Below are positions 27,581 to 38,229 of a stretch of DNA of 64,000 nucleotides, in pieces. This stretch comes from Halichondria panicea (Eukaryota > Porifera > Demospongiae > Suberitida > Halichondriidae). The translations under genes and the position numbers were made by a program. The stretch is taken from positions 1,255,001-1,319,000 of the forward strand of contig NC_087392.1 in NCBI RefSeq assembly GCF_963675165.1, in the 5' to 3' direction. Numbering within the stretch: position 1 is the first letter of the stretch; the number at the start of each line of letters is the position of its first letter. Below the pieces are notes generated by a model. The model saw only the letters and a program-made list of their open reading frames with translations, searched no databases and was not told the origin of the DNA.

Positions 27581-30539
27581 ATGGCTTCAACGATTCGCAG
27601 TGAGGAGGACACTAAGGAGTTCTTTGACTCTCCAGAAGAGCTGGAGACTAAGGTCTCCCAGCTGGCTGACTGGATCAGGCAGAGCAAACACTTCATTGTG
27701 TTCACTGTAAGACAGCTAGCTTGCTGAGGTCTAGCTAGCTAGCTAGCTAGATTTCTTGGGTGGTGTAGTCATGTATTTTTATATACACGCAACTTTTTTC
27801 TTTCTTGCAGGGAGCAGGAATCAGTACTTCAGCTGGAAGTAAGTTATCGATCGATCTACATCTACCAATTCATATAATTATCTCTCTATTTCAGTTCCAG
27901 ATTTCCGTAGCGGAATAAATACTAAACTGGAAACAGGTACTAGCTATGGGATTATGCTGTTGCATTGATTGATGCCCTTGTGTTTCTCCATGCAGGACCG
28001 GGTGCATGGGAGCTACGAGCTAAAGGCATCGGACGGGACATTAGGAAGCACAAAACAACATCCGTCACCAAGGCAATCCCCACACCAACGCACATGTCGT
28101 TTGTGCAGCTCATGGAGAAGGGAATTCTGCATGCTGTAGTCAGTCAAAACTGTGATGGCCTGCACAGGAGAAGTGGATTACCAACCTCCAGTGAGTCTCA
28201 GTAAACACAGCAATTATCTAATAATTGGTCACCTCTTCCAACAGGGTTGTATGAGCTCCATGGAAACAGTAATGTTGAGAAATGCAACAAATGCAAGAGA
28301 GAATATCTGCGGGATTTTAGGACACGAACAGCCATGGCTGTATACGGCCACAAGACAGGTGAGCTATTCCCGTTAATCAGCTCTTCTAAATTATTGTATA
28401 TATTTATGCTGCAGGTCGCAAGTGTGACGACCCTGCCTGTCGTGGTGACCTTGAAGACACGATTATCAACTTTGGAGAGAGCCTTCCTGTAGGTACGAAT
28501 GTGGGAGCCTGACCAATATCAAGAGTACATAATAGAGAGAGAGTAGTATCGAACATAGACATACTGTGCATCAGATGTGTGTGGAGAGTAACGTGACTCC
28601 CTGTATCTGTCATGTGTGATGTAATCATCAAATACGTCACGCGTACTTAGTTGTTCACAGTGCAAATTCCCAAGCCCATGACAGATACAGGAAGTCACGT
28701 ACAGGAAGTCACGTAGATTACATCACACACACTTAGATAGGTCAGTGTGCAAGCCCATGACAGATACATGAAGTCACGTTACTCTTCGCACGATGCACAG
28801 AATGCCTATACGCTCGATACTGTTCTCTCTCTGTTATATACTTTTGCCAATATCAAGAGTTTATGATAGAGAGAGAGTATCGAACGTAGGCATACTGTGT
28901 ATCAGATGTATGCGGAGAGTAACGTGACTTCCTGTATCTGTCACAAGCTTGGAATTTGCACACTGACCAATCCAAGCGTGGGTGATGTAATCTATCAACC
29001 CTTCCAAGTGTGGGTGATGTAATCTACTTGACATCACCCACACTTGGATTGGTCAGTGTGCAAATTCCAAGCTTGTGACAGATACAGGAAGTCACGTTAC
29101 TCTCCGCATACATCTGATGTACAGTATGCCTACGTTCGATACTCTCTCTCTATCATAAACTCTTGCCAATATTGAATGCCTTTATAACACGTAATATTTT
29201 GTTTGCTACAGTTACTCTAGAGGATAGTTTTGACCACTCAGAGAAAGCCGACATCTGTTTGGCCATGGGCTCGAGCCTCACTGTCACACCAGCTGCTAAC
29301 ATCCCGGAGGTACAAGCACATTTTCTGTGTCCCTTTTCTGTCTGTGCTCTAGAGATTTCTGACTAGTAACTATCTACATCTGCACTCTTACACTCTATAG
29401 AATGTGGGCCAGAGGAATATACTGGTGATAGTGAACCTACAGAGGACACCACTGGACCACCGAGCTGCCATGAGGATCAATGGGAAGTGTGATGATGTGA
29501 TGAAACTGCTCATGAGCAAGCTGGGGCTGGATATACCCGAGTTTAGGCTCAAGAGGTGACTGATCATTGTCTACATATTAAAGAAAAGGGTATATTTTAG
29601 ACCTACATGTATGTCACCATTTATGGAGATACATAATGTGAATACATAGGACAGTGTGTACACATCTCTATTTGCATTTTCCCAATAATCACACAAAACA
29701 ATCACAATCACCACATGGGATAATTGTGTCGATCACCACATGGGATAATTGTGTCAATCACCACATGGGATAATTGTGTCAATCACCACATGGGATAATT
29801 GTGTCAATCACCACATGGGATAATTGTGTTGATTGCCATGCAAGCATGAATCTTCATTAAGATGTACTTTTTTTTGTACAGACGAATTGTAATGACAGCT
29901 GGGAAGAAAGGAGACAAGTATGAGGTATAGTGACGTACAGTGGTTTAGTGGGAAGTGATTGTGTCACTCTCTCCGCATGATTCCAGGTGTGTGTGGAAGG
30001 GAGGGACCAAGAGGACCACCCGTTCTCGTTTCTCAAGTCTGTCACATTCAGTGGAGCTGGCCCGGACATCAGATGTGATCAAGAGCCCTACACAGTGCTG
30101 ACCAGAGCTGGTGCTGCCCTCCAGGTCAACATAGCCTTCCATTCTCACTATGGGGAGCCTCCTTTGATGTTGAAGTTTGATATAACTGGAGGTGAGCATA
30201 CCACCATGATAATAGAGTTCGTTGGTCTAATCTTACCAGAGACAGGTTATATAGTTTCGATCTCCGTATTTATTGTACATTATGCGTTATACCTAAGCTT
30301 CAATGACTATACTATGATGTCTTAGATCCCACTTGAGTGGTTTATATACTTGATGTAGCATGTGTTACTAGCCAATCACTTGATATATATGATCTTGCAC
30401 AAACCTTGCAGACGGATCAGTGACAGTGGATCTCCAGTACAACCCCTTCACTGGGATGTGGGCAGTTTCAAGGTCTGACGAGGTCAAAGGTGAAGTCGAG
30501 GATGTCGCTGAAAACCTAGCCAGTGTCAAAATTCAGTAA
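27581..30539 (+). CDS. sirtuin, SIRT7/SIRT6-like, tandem copy 2
   Basis: Eleven exons (27581-27706, 27811-27838, 27895-27936, 27996-28190, 28245-28358, 28415-28492, 29212-29309, 29401-29555, 29882-29924, 29987-30191, 30412-30539) give 403 aa. Motifs are as in copy 1 (GAGISTSAG, QNCDGLHRRSG, ELHGN, CDDPAC) and no break is seen. The start lies 181 bp after the stop of copy 1, on the same strand. Intron 6 is 719 bp, swollen by two foldback elements; the equivalent introns of copies 1 and 3 are under 75 bp. Intron 8 has a minisatellite. The protein is closer to copy 3 than to copy 1. Confidence 0.93.
28521..28844. repeat. foldback/MITE element 1 in sirtuin copy 2 intron 6
   Basis: The outer ends (AAGAGTACATAATAGAGAG and, at the far end, CTCTCTGTTATATACTTTT) are imperfect reverse complements. 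Inner blocks with CTGTATCTGTCA / TGACAGATACAG also pair. The whole 324 bp can fold on itself. There is no coding content. Confidence 0.8.
28855..29164. repeat. foldback/MITE element 2 in sirtuin copy 2 intron 6
   Basis: A 310-bp near-perfect palindrome: AAGAGTTTATGATAGAGAG at the left is matched by CTCTCTATCATAAACTCTT at the right, with most of the arms paired. It sits 10 bp after element 1 and is related to it. Both are flanked by copies of CCAATAT, a candidate target-site repeat. Confidence 0.85.
29701..29831. repeat. 25-bp minisatellite in sirtuin copy 2 intron 8
   Basis: Five tandem units of about 25 bp with the core CACCACATGGGATAATTGTG. Units differ only by single bases. It is absent from the same intron of copy 3. 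Confidence 0.9.
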
Positions 30540-31238
30540 TCAATTTGTTTGTCATGTAGTGTATTAGCTGTACATGTAGCTTTCTTAATCACTTTTGGAA
30601 AACTTTTTTACTTTAATACACATTATTTTTTCAAGTTGTCCAAGGTTGCATTTACAACAACAACATTATTCAAGGAAACTGAAAGTGAAGCAAACCCGAG
30701 TGTGTAGATCTAGTTTAATTATTGGAGATTGATGACAAATGTGATGGGTATACTGTTACTTTGATAGAGTTGAAAAATGCATTCATTATTGTTAGATTAC
30801 AGGTTGTGGGATTGGGGGACTGCATGTATGCACGTAGGTCTTCTGAATGGAGTCGCTACTCAAATGGCACTGACCATGAGCAGTGTTGCTTTAATTACAA
30901 TGGCTCACCTTTTCTAACCTATCTGGCTATCAGAATCTGCAAAATGTTTGCACAGCATAATTATATAAAGGAAGTGTGTACACAAAGTCACCTGCTAAGC
31001 CCATAGTCATACAGTAACATACACTCTAGTATTATGATATTGATTGTGACCAGGATTCATGCACTCTTGTTGTGACTCACAGCTGCATGCTAAAAAGGGG
31101 TGGAGCTGGTTGTGCAGACTGCAGAGTAGCCTCCTTCACAAGCCGAGGCTAAACTACTGCAGAGCTGCAGCAAGTTTATGTTTATATGTGAGAGAGATTT
31201 ACAGTTCCAAGAGACAGTTCTCATAGTAGGGCATCAAT
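30540..31238. other. spacer between sirtuin copies 2 and 3
   Basis: Holds the 3' UTR of copy 2, a segment related to the 3' part of the CAP-Gly gene (listed separately) and the copy 3 promoter. The sequence just before copy 3 (31080-31120) resembles that before copy 2 (27448-27490), so the promoter was duplicated too. Confidence 0.6.
30760..31010 (-). pseudogene. decayed duplicate of a CAP-Gly gene intron-microexon segment
   Basis: This stretch aligns with 34258-34520, which lies inside the CAP-Gly gene and includes its 20-nt microexon and flanking splice sites. In this duplicate the microexon has gained about 8 bp and a stop codon. The neighbouring exons are missing. It is a by-product of the sirtuin duplication, not a gene. 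Confidence 0.7.
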
Positions 31239-33259
31239 ATGGCTTCAACAATTCGCAGTGAGGAGGACACTAAGGAGTTCTTTGATTCTCCAGAAGAGCT
31301 GGAGACTAAGGTCTCCCAGCTGGCTGACTGGGTCAGGCAGAGCAAACACTTTATTGTATTCACTGTAAGTCAGTAAAACAGCTAGCTTGCTGAGGTCTAG
31401 CTAGCTAGATTTCTTTGGTGGTGGTTTGTACAAAGTCATGTATATACTTTATACATGCATATTTCTTGCAGGGAGCAGGAATCAGTACTTCAGCTGGAAG
31501 TAAGTTATCAATTATTGATCTACATCTACTAATCATCTCTCTATTTCAGTTCCAGATTTCCGTAGTGGAATAAATACTAAACTGGAAACAGGTACTAGCT
31601 ATGGGATTATGCTGTTGCATTGATTGATGCCCTTGTGTTTCTCCATGCAGGGCCAGGTGCATGGGAGCTACAAGCTGCAGGCATCGAATGGGATGTTAGG
31701 AAGCACAAAACAACATCCGTCGCCAAGGCAATCCCCACACCAACGCACATGTCGTTTGTGCAGCTCATGGAGAAGGGAATCCTGCATGCTGTTGTCAGTC
31801 AGAACTGTGATGGCCTGCACAGGAGAAGTGGATTACCAACCTCCAGTGAGTCTCAGTAAACACGGCAATTATTTTATTAATTAATTATTGGACACCTCTT
31901 CCAACAGGGTTGTATGAGCTCCATGGAAACAGTAATGTTGAGAAATGCAACATATGCGAGAGAGAATATCTGCGGGATTTTAGGACATCAACAGGCATGG
32001 GTGGTATGTTCGGCCACAAGACAGGTGAGCTATTCCCGTTAATCATCTCTTCTCAATTATTTATGCTGCAGGTCGTATGTGTGACGACCTTGCCTGTCGT
32101 GGTGACCTTGAAGACACGATTATCAACTTTGGAGAGAGCCTTCCTGTAGGTACAAATGTGGGAGCCTGTGACCATCATTTTTCAATATCGTAACATGTAT
32201 ATTTTGTTTGCTATATACAGTCACTATAAAGGATAGTTTTGACCACTCAAAGAAAGCTGACCTCTGCCTGGCCATGGGCTCGAGCCTCACTGTCACACCA
32301 GCTGCTCTCATCCCACAGGTATAAACACACTGGAAATTTCTGACTAGTAACTATCTACGTCTATAGAATGTGGGCAAGAAGAATTTGCTGGTGATAGTGA
32401 ACCTACAGAGGACACCAATAGACCACCTAGCTGCCCTGAGGATCAATGGGAAGTGTGATGATGTGATGAAACTGCTCATGAGCAAGCTGGGGCTGGATAT
32501 ACCCGAGTTTAGGCTCAAGAGGTGACTGCATGAGCATTGTTTACAGTGAAAGTGCTTGGACCTGCATGTATTATATGTATATGTCACCATTAATACATAG
32601 GTGCATGTGTACATGCATGTATATTCCCAATACAATCACAATCAATATACATGTATATCAACACGTTATAATTATTACAGGAGTGTGAATATGAACTTTT
32701 ATTTTAAGATGTACTTCTTTTGTACAGACGAATTGTAATGACAGCTGGGAAGAAAGGAGACAAGTATGAGGTATAGTGACGTACAGTGGTTTAGTGTGAA
32801 GTGATTGTGTCACTCTCTCCGCATGATTCCAGGTGTGTGTGGAAGGGAGGGACCAAGAGGACCACCCGTTCTCGTTTCTCAAGTCTGTAACATTCAGTGG
32901 AGCTGATCCGGACATCAGATGTGATCAAGAGCCCTACACAGTGCTGACCAGAGCTGGTGCTGCCCTCCAGGTCAACATAGCCTTCCATTCTCACTATGGG
33001 GAGCCTCCTTTGATGTTGAAGTTTGATATAACTGAAGGTGAGCATTGTGATTCCATCATGATAATAGTCGGTTCATTGGTCTATCTTTTGCTACTAGCCA
33101 ATCATTATTTGCACAAACCACCACCTTGCAGACGGATCAGTGACAGTGGATCTCCAGTACAACCCCTTCACTGGGATGTGGGCAGTTTCAAGGTCTGACG
33201 AGGTCAAAGGTGAAGTCAAAGATGTCGCAGAAAAACTAGCCAGTGCCAAAATTCAGTAA
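31239..33259 (+). CDS. sirtuin, SIRT7/SIRT6-like, tandem copy 3
   Basis: Eleven exons (31239-31364, 31472-31499, 31550-31591, 31651-31845, 31908-32024, 32072-32149, 32221-32318, 32367-32521, 32728-32770, 32833-33037, 33132-33259) give 404 aa. Catalytic and zinc motifs are intact (ELHGN, CNIC, CDDLAC). Exon 5 has one extra glycine codon. Several substitutions are non-conservative (RAKGIGRDI in copy 2 is QAAGIEWDV here; IPE becomes IPQ before exon 8), so substrate loops may have diverged. The start is 3658 bp from that of copy 2, the approximate unit length. It converges on the CAP-Gly gene. Confidence 0.93.
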
Positions 33260-33972
33260 TCAAATATTTGTTTGTCATACAGTGTGGCTATTAGTGTACA
33301 TGTAGCTTTCTTAATAACTTTTGAACACTCTTATGTTATATATATTTGGCAACTGTGAATTAAAGTTGAAACAACAATTATTATTGACTTGTAGCCAAGG
33401 TTGGATATGATTTGAAAACATTTACAGCAACAACATTAAATTTACAAGAAACTGAACTGAAAGTGAAACATAACGAGTGTGTAGCTTAATTATTGGAGAT
33501 TGATGACAAGTGTGCTGTAACCTATGATAATGCAATGCATGTGTGAAATCGATCATTAGAGCCCAGCCCAGAATTTGTGACAACGATCAGTTCAACTTTC
33601 CCAGCTCATCTGTGCCGTCTCAGCTCTGTGTGTGCGTGTGAAGGATAATAGTAACTGAGAGTGTACACACACAAATACAAGAGTAGCTAGCTAGCTATAT
33701 AAAAAATAATTATAGTGGGGTTGTATAATTTCAAAGTAATACCGTACAAACTCGATTATAAGCGTATCTTTATTTTAAGCGCATATGCTCAACTACAGGT
33801 TTTTGTACTCCTTTTCTAATTTTGTGAAGGACATTAGGTAGAATCGATTCAGCTATCTATGTGCTAGCTAGCAGCTTGTGTAGTGCATGCATGGTACGCT
33901 AATAAGCCATTTTTTACGGTATGCATTTAGTAGCTGTTTGGTAGTGCTAACAATAATTACGGTATGTCTAGA
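33260..33972. other. convergent spacer, sirtuin copy 3 / CAP-Gly gene
   Basis: No gene seen. The part near 33400-33520 is repeated after sirtuin copy 2 (30630-30740), marking the duplicated unit. TAGC-rich simple sequence is present near 33685. Confidence 0.6.
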
Positions 33973-34830
33973 TCAGCGATTGCTTTCGGGGGGGGGAAAT
34001 GTTTTCTTTTCTGAAAGCCGGTGTGTGTGTGTGTGTGTGTGTACGTGAAGCTCACAGCTAGTTACCTTCCACATGTGCTCTGTTGAGTGCCATTATCTCA
34101 CTTTGATGTCTCTCCACCAACTCCTTGAGAGCTCCTTTCTGTTGCCTTTCCATCTGTAATAACACAAAATGTATTCATTGAGGAAACCTCATAACATGTT
34201 TACCTCAAAACCACATCACCAAACAGTAGCAAATTGAAACTTTATACTAGGCCAGGGAATGCTGTTACTTTGCTAGAGTTGCAAAATGCATTCTCAATAT
34301 ACTGTAAATCAGATTACAGGTTGTGGGATTGGGGGACTGCATGTATACATGTAGGTCTTCTGAATGGAGTCACTATACTCATATGGCACCACGAGCAGTG
34401 TTGCTTAATTACAATGGCTCACCTTTTCTAACCTGTCAGAATCTGCAAAATGTGTGCACAGCATAAGGAAATGTGTTGCTATTAGTGTACACAAAGTCAC
34501 CTGCTAATAAGTGTATCCAAACAAGCCCATACATGCATACATAACAACTGAAAACCTAAAAGCATTATCATTTTAATACACACACAGTTCCATTATTGCA
34601 TGCAGGCACTTCCACTAGTCTAGCAATTAGCATAGCTGGCTAGCCATCTGACTATTGTTCTAGGAAGGGAAATATGACCTTAGTAACCAACTGCCTGTTG
34701 TGGGTTGGGCAGAGTATAGTTAGGTAATAATAATCCTGTTATAGCTCAGACAAGACAACCATGGCACCACTATACTCACATTCTTTTCTCAGAGTATCTA
34801 ATTGAGTTTTGTTTGCCTTTTTCTGCAAAG

Positions 34831-34877
<47 letters not shown>

Positions 34878-37158
34878 GGAATTAAATGCGTGGGCGGGTG
34901 TGTGTACATCAGCTGACTTAGGTAGACCCTGAAAACAACATCACCATAGCTACACCCCATAAACAAACATACTGTTTAGCCTGTGTTGTTCCCTGAGCAC
35001 TGCCAGTACACCAGCCACTGTCACACCCTCCAACTGTAGCAGTCAAAACAACATATGAGTAGGAAACCTCATCAAAAGACAAAGATAAGATTCAAAGCTA
35101 GGCATTGTTGTAGCAAGAATCAAAAACAGTTTATAGAGCCTATGGCACAATAATTATGGATAGAAAAAAATGCATGCAAGAGCTTGTAGATTGAAAGATG
35201 ACAATGAGTATACATGAAACCTACGACGATATTACTAATTTAAAACATAATTATGGGACATAGCTGTAGCTATATATAAGAAAATGTGCAACTCACTGAG
35301 TGCTTGGGGTCTAGTAGCTGAGTCACCACACTGTCTGTCTCCTCTGTCTCAGAATGGTGTGAGGCTGTGTGCTGTGTGAGGGGGTGGGCCAGAGTGGCAG
35401 AGCCTGAGGGCCGATTCTTGTAACACTTGTTTGGTGTGGCAACAACCTCGGGAAATGCCATAGTCGCCTGGTTGTAGCTGGGATTCTTTAGCTCACTCTT
35501 GATCAGCAGGACAGGAGCAGACTCGAGACCACTTGTGTCCACCTTCTTGTTTACCTAGAGTGAGAGCAAGGTCATTATTATTTTGATTAGCAAGAACACA
35601 TAAAACAGTGGTTTAATTGTACACACATGATGCAACATACTTCACATTTCATATCACACGGGCTGAAACACATAGTTACCATAATCCCTGCCTTCCCGTT
35701 GATTGGTGTGTTGGGGCCGTTAGGTGTAGGAGTCTCCACAAAAGCCGTCTCCCCGACAGCCGGTGTTTTGACAGGATCGTCTGATTGGCTAGTATTGCTC
35801 CCCGAGTCGTCATCAGGTGAGGAGCACCCATCAGGAGTATGTTCATCACGTGTGCCGGGTGTTGACGTCTGGGGATACTTGATCACAGGGGTGGGGTCTT
35901 TAGAGGGGGCAGGCTGCTCTGGTACATTGACATCTGAGCAGCTGTTGACTCTCACTTTGCGAGACAATTTATCCTTTTTTGTCGAAGTGCTTTTACCACT
36001 AAATCCTCGCAGATCTCTCTCTGAGCTGGATTTCTTAGAGGGCATCTTTGGTGTTGTATTACCTCCACTCGCCTTACTGATATTGTCTGTGCTTCTGGCC
36101 TTTACCATTCCTCCTGACTTGAATGGAGGAAGTTTCTTTGTCTCTCTCGGCTCCTCTCGACTTACTCCCTTCGTAGCAAACGCTTTGAGGGGCTGACGAC
36201 GGTTGTTCGATGATGATTGAGTGCTGGTTTTGCTGCTGCGTTTTTGTACTGGAGCCGAGAGTCTGTTCACAATCTGCTGCTGCAGGGAGAGAGTGTTCAG
36301 TCCCTTCTGTGTGGCTGTCAGGGAACCTGTTTTAATCTCCCTGTCAACTGACGTGCTTCTGCTGCTGGGGGAACTGTTGGGCCGACTGCGACGTCCAAAA
36401 TCCATTTCAACTTTGTTGATGGGGACAAAAACACCATAGTTTGCATCACAGGTGAAATAACGAATTCCTTTGTAAGTGCCGTTGTTCTTGCCACTGGCAT
36501 TGTTCAGTTCCACTCCACACCACGTTCCCGTCGAGAATTCCGTCTCTCCGATGAATCGAAGGGTCCCATATTTGCTTTTTTTATCGGCAGATGAATAGTA
36601 GAGCACTCTCTTGCCGACATCTCTGAGTGTGGGTTGAACGGATATGTCTTTGTGAGTCCCTGAGCACTCTGAGTCACTGGTATCCGGTGAGACCTCGTCA
36701 ATGTGGTGAGCGAGCTGTGCAATACAACACACAATCAATCTTGTCAATAAATGGATTTTTAATGGATTTCAGAGTAGCTTTATACTCCCACTAATGGCTC
36801 TACAGGGTGTTAATAGACTGCAAAGACTTTGCAGACATCTGATCCCAATTTGCAAGTCCAGCTACAGTCTAGTCCAACAGCACTAGATCTAAGCAAGAGT
36901 ATATACTCTTGATCTAAGGTTACTCTACTTTTGATTAATAGGGCATAGATAGTCTAGTAGAGTAAAAATTTGTGCTGTTTTTGTGCTATAAAATACACAG
37001 AAAAGGACACAAACAAAAACTTCCTACTTCCTACAGCCAGCAAAAATAATAAAATAATATTTGGATATAGGCCTAGCTATGGATTTAGATGCTGAAGCGT
37101 TATGATTCATAGTTACAAACATAGTCTACGTACTTACTGGTAGTGCAAGCTCAGTCAT
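33973..37158 (-). CDS. CAP-Gly domain microtubule-binding protein, CLIP-like
   Basis: Eight minus-strand exons (37158-37138, 36714-35680, 35554-35297, 35033-34973, 34830-34780, 34442-34423, 34153-34066, 34010-33973) join in phase to 523 aa. One CAP-Gly domain lies at about residues 42-112 (GTLRFIGETEFSTGTWCGVEL, GKNNGTYKGIRYF, NYGVFVP). A long basic Ser/Pro-rich region follows, as in microtubule plus-end binders, then a short C-terminal coiled coil (LDTLRKEYSDRLEKMERQQ). The usual GKNDG is GKNNG. CLIP-family proteins bind EEY/F tails of tubulin and EBs. With one CAP-Gly and a short coil it is much smaller than CLIP1. The final 12-codon exon (EKKTFPPPESNR) is less certain because it rests on a C9 run. 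Confidence 0.83.
34423..34442 (-). other. 20-nt microexon of the CAP-Gly gene
   Basis: A ttttgcag acceptor and a gtgagc donor bracket 20 nt. With one base from the preceding exon they encode YSDRLEK and correct the phase between flanking coiled-coil exons. Without it the frame stops. Confidence 0.8.
34831..34871. repeat. (GT)n microsatellite abutting a 3' splice site
   Basis: Read on the minus strand this is (AC)n ending in ACACAG at the acceptor of exon 5 of the CAP-Gly gene. It replaces the usual pyrimidine tract. A shorter (GT)n lies at 34019-34042 in a later intron. Confidence 0.85.
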
Positions 37159-37321
37159 GGTACGATCTCTCCTTGTCTTGCTCTAGCTAGCTCTCTCTTC
37201 AATGCTTCAATCCAATAACTCCACTGCGGTTCAAATTGGCTTGTTGCGGAAATGTAGAATAAATTACCACAAGATCCACCCCCTTTTCTAGCGCTAGCCA
37301 CCTCCAAATGTCTCACCTCCA
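37159..37321. promoter_or_regulatory. shared divergent promoter, CAP-Gly / epimerase-GT8 copy A
   Basis: 163 bp between opposite start codons. Copies B and C of the epimerase-GT8 gene are preceded by different sequence, so only copy A retains this arrangement. Confidence 0.55.
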
Positions 37322-38169
37322 ATGGCTGCTGACTGGCCTCTCCTGACCTTTAAGCTGCTTCTCCTGCTATGTGTGCCTTCCTGTGTCCTAGTGTGCACTC
37401 TCCTGGGCTTGCATTCTACGCAGACTGGTAAGTTTGCCTGGGAAACCACAAGTGTGCCTGCATGCACACACATTGCAATGCAGTGTTGGTTATTGTTATA
37501 ATTTGCCACTGAGCTTCTTCATTCCATTCCCATACACACATAACACAATTGCAGACTTCGTTCGTCCCAAGGTTCACTGCACCCCTATCCCCACGCACAC
37601 ACTCATCACACAGCCCCACTCGCAGCGGGTAGTCCTAGTAACGGGCGCTGCCGGATTTATTGGCTACCATATCAGCCGAGCCCTGGTTGACAACTGGAAG
37701 GCCACTGTAGTCGGTCTAGACCTATTCACAGACTATTACGACCCTCAACTCAAGCATGACCGTGCAAACGAGCTAATCAAGATAGGGGTCACCATTTACC
37801 GGGACGATGTCTGCGACGCTCAACTTTTACTGCATCTGTTTGAGAGATACCAGTTCACAGACGTCATCCACCTTGCAGCTCAAGCAGGGGTCAGGCACTC
37901 ACTCAAGGACCCGGTCAGTTACGTGCACAACAATATCCAGTGCTTTCAAGTTCTACTGGACACCCTGAAGCAATTCAATGTAAGTCACTGATAATAATTA
38001 GTGAGTGTGTGTATTTGAATATACAACAATGTTATTAGTGAGGATCACGTACAAACTGAGATTCCCTGGAAGGAAGCTATATAGTTGACATAAACAGTAA
38101 TTCTAGACGGCTTCAAATGTTAATATACTGCACATAACTGCATGTACACTAATCACACACACACACACG

Positions 38170-38229
<60 letters not shown>

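Noticed and set aside
34895-34940. Extra CAP-Gly gene exon after the ttttcag at 34932
   Set aside because: Its frame stops after three codons. The acceptor at the CA repeat gives an in-phase coiled coil instead.
35627-36439. Plus-strand open frames of 189 and 72 codons across the CAP-Gly region
   Set aside because: Shadows of the minus-strand CAP-Gly exon; content is biased by its Ser/Pro codons.
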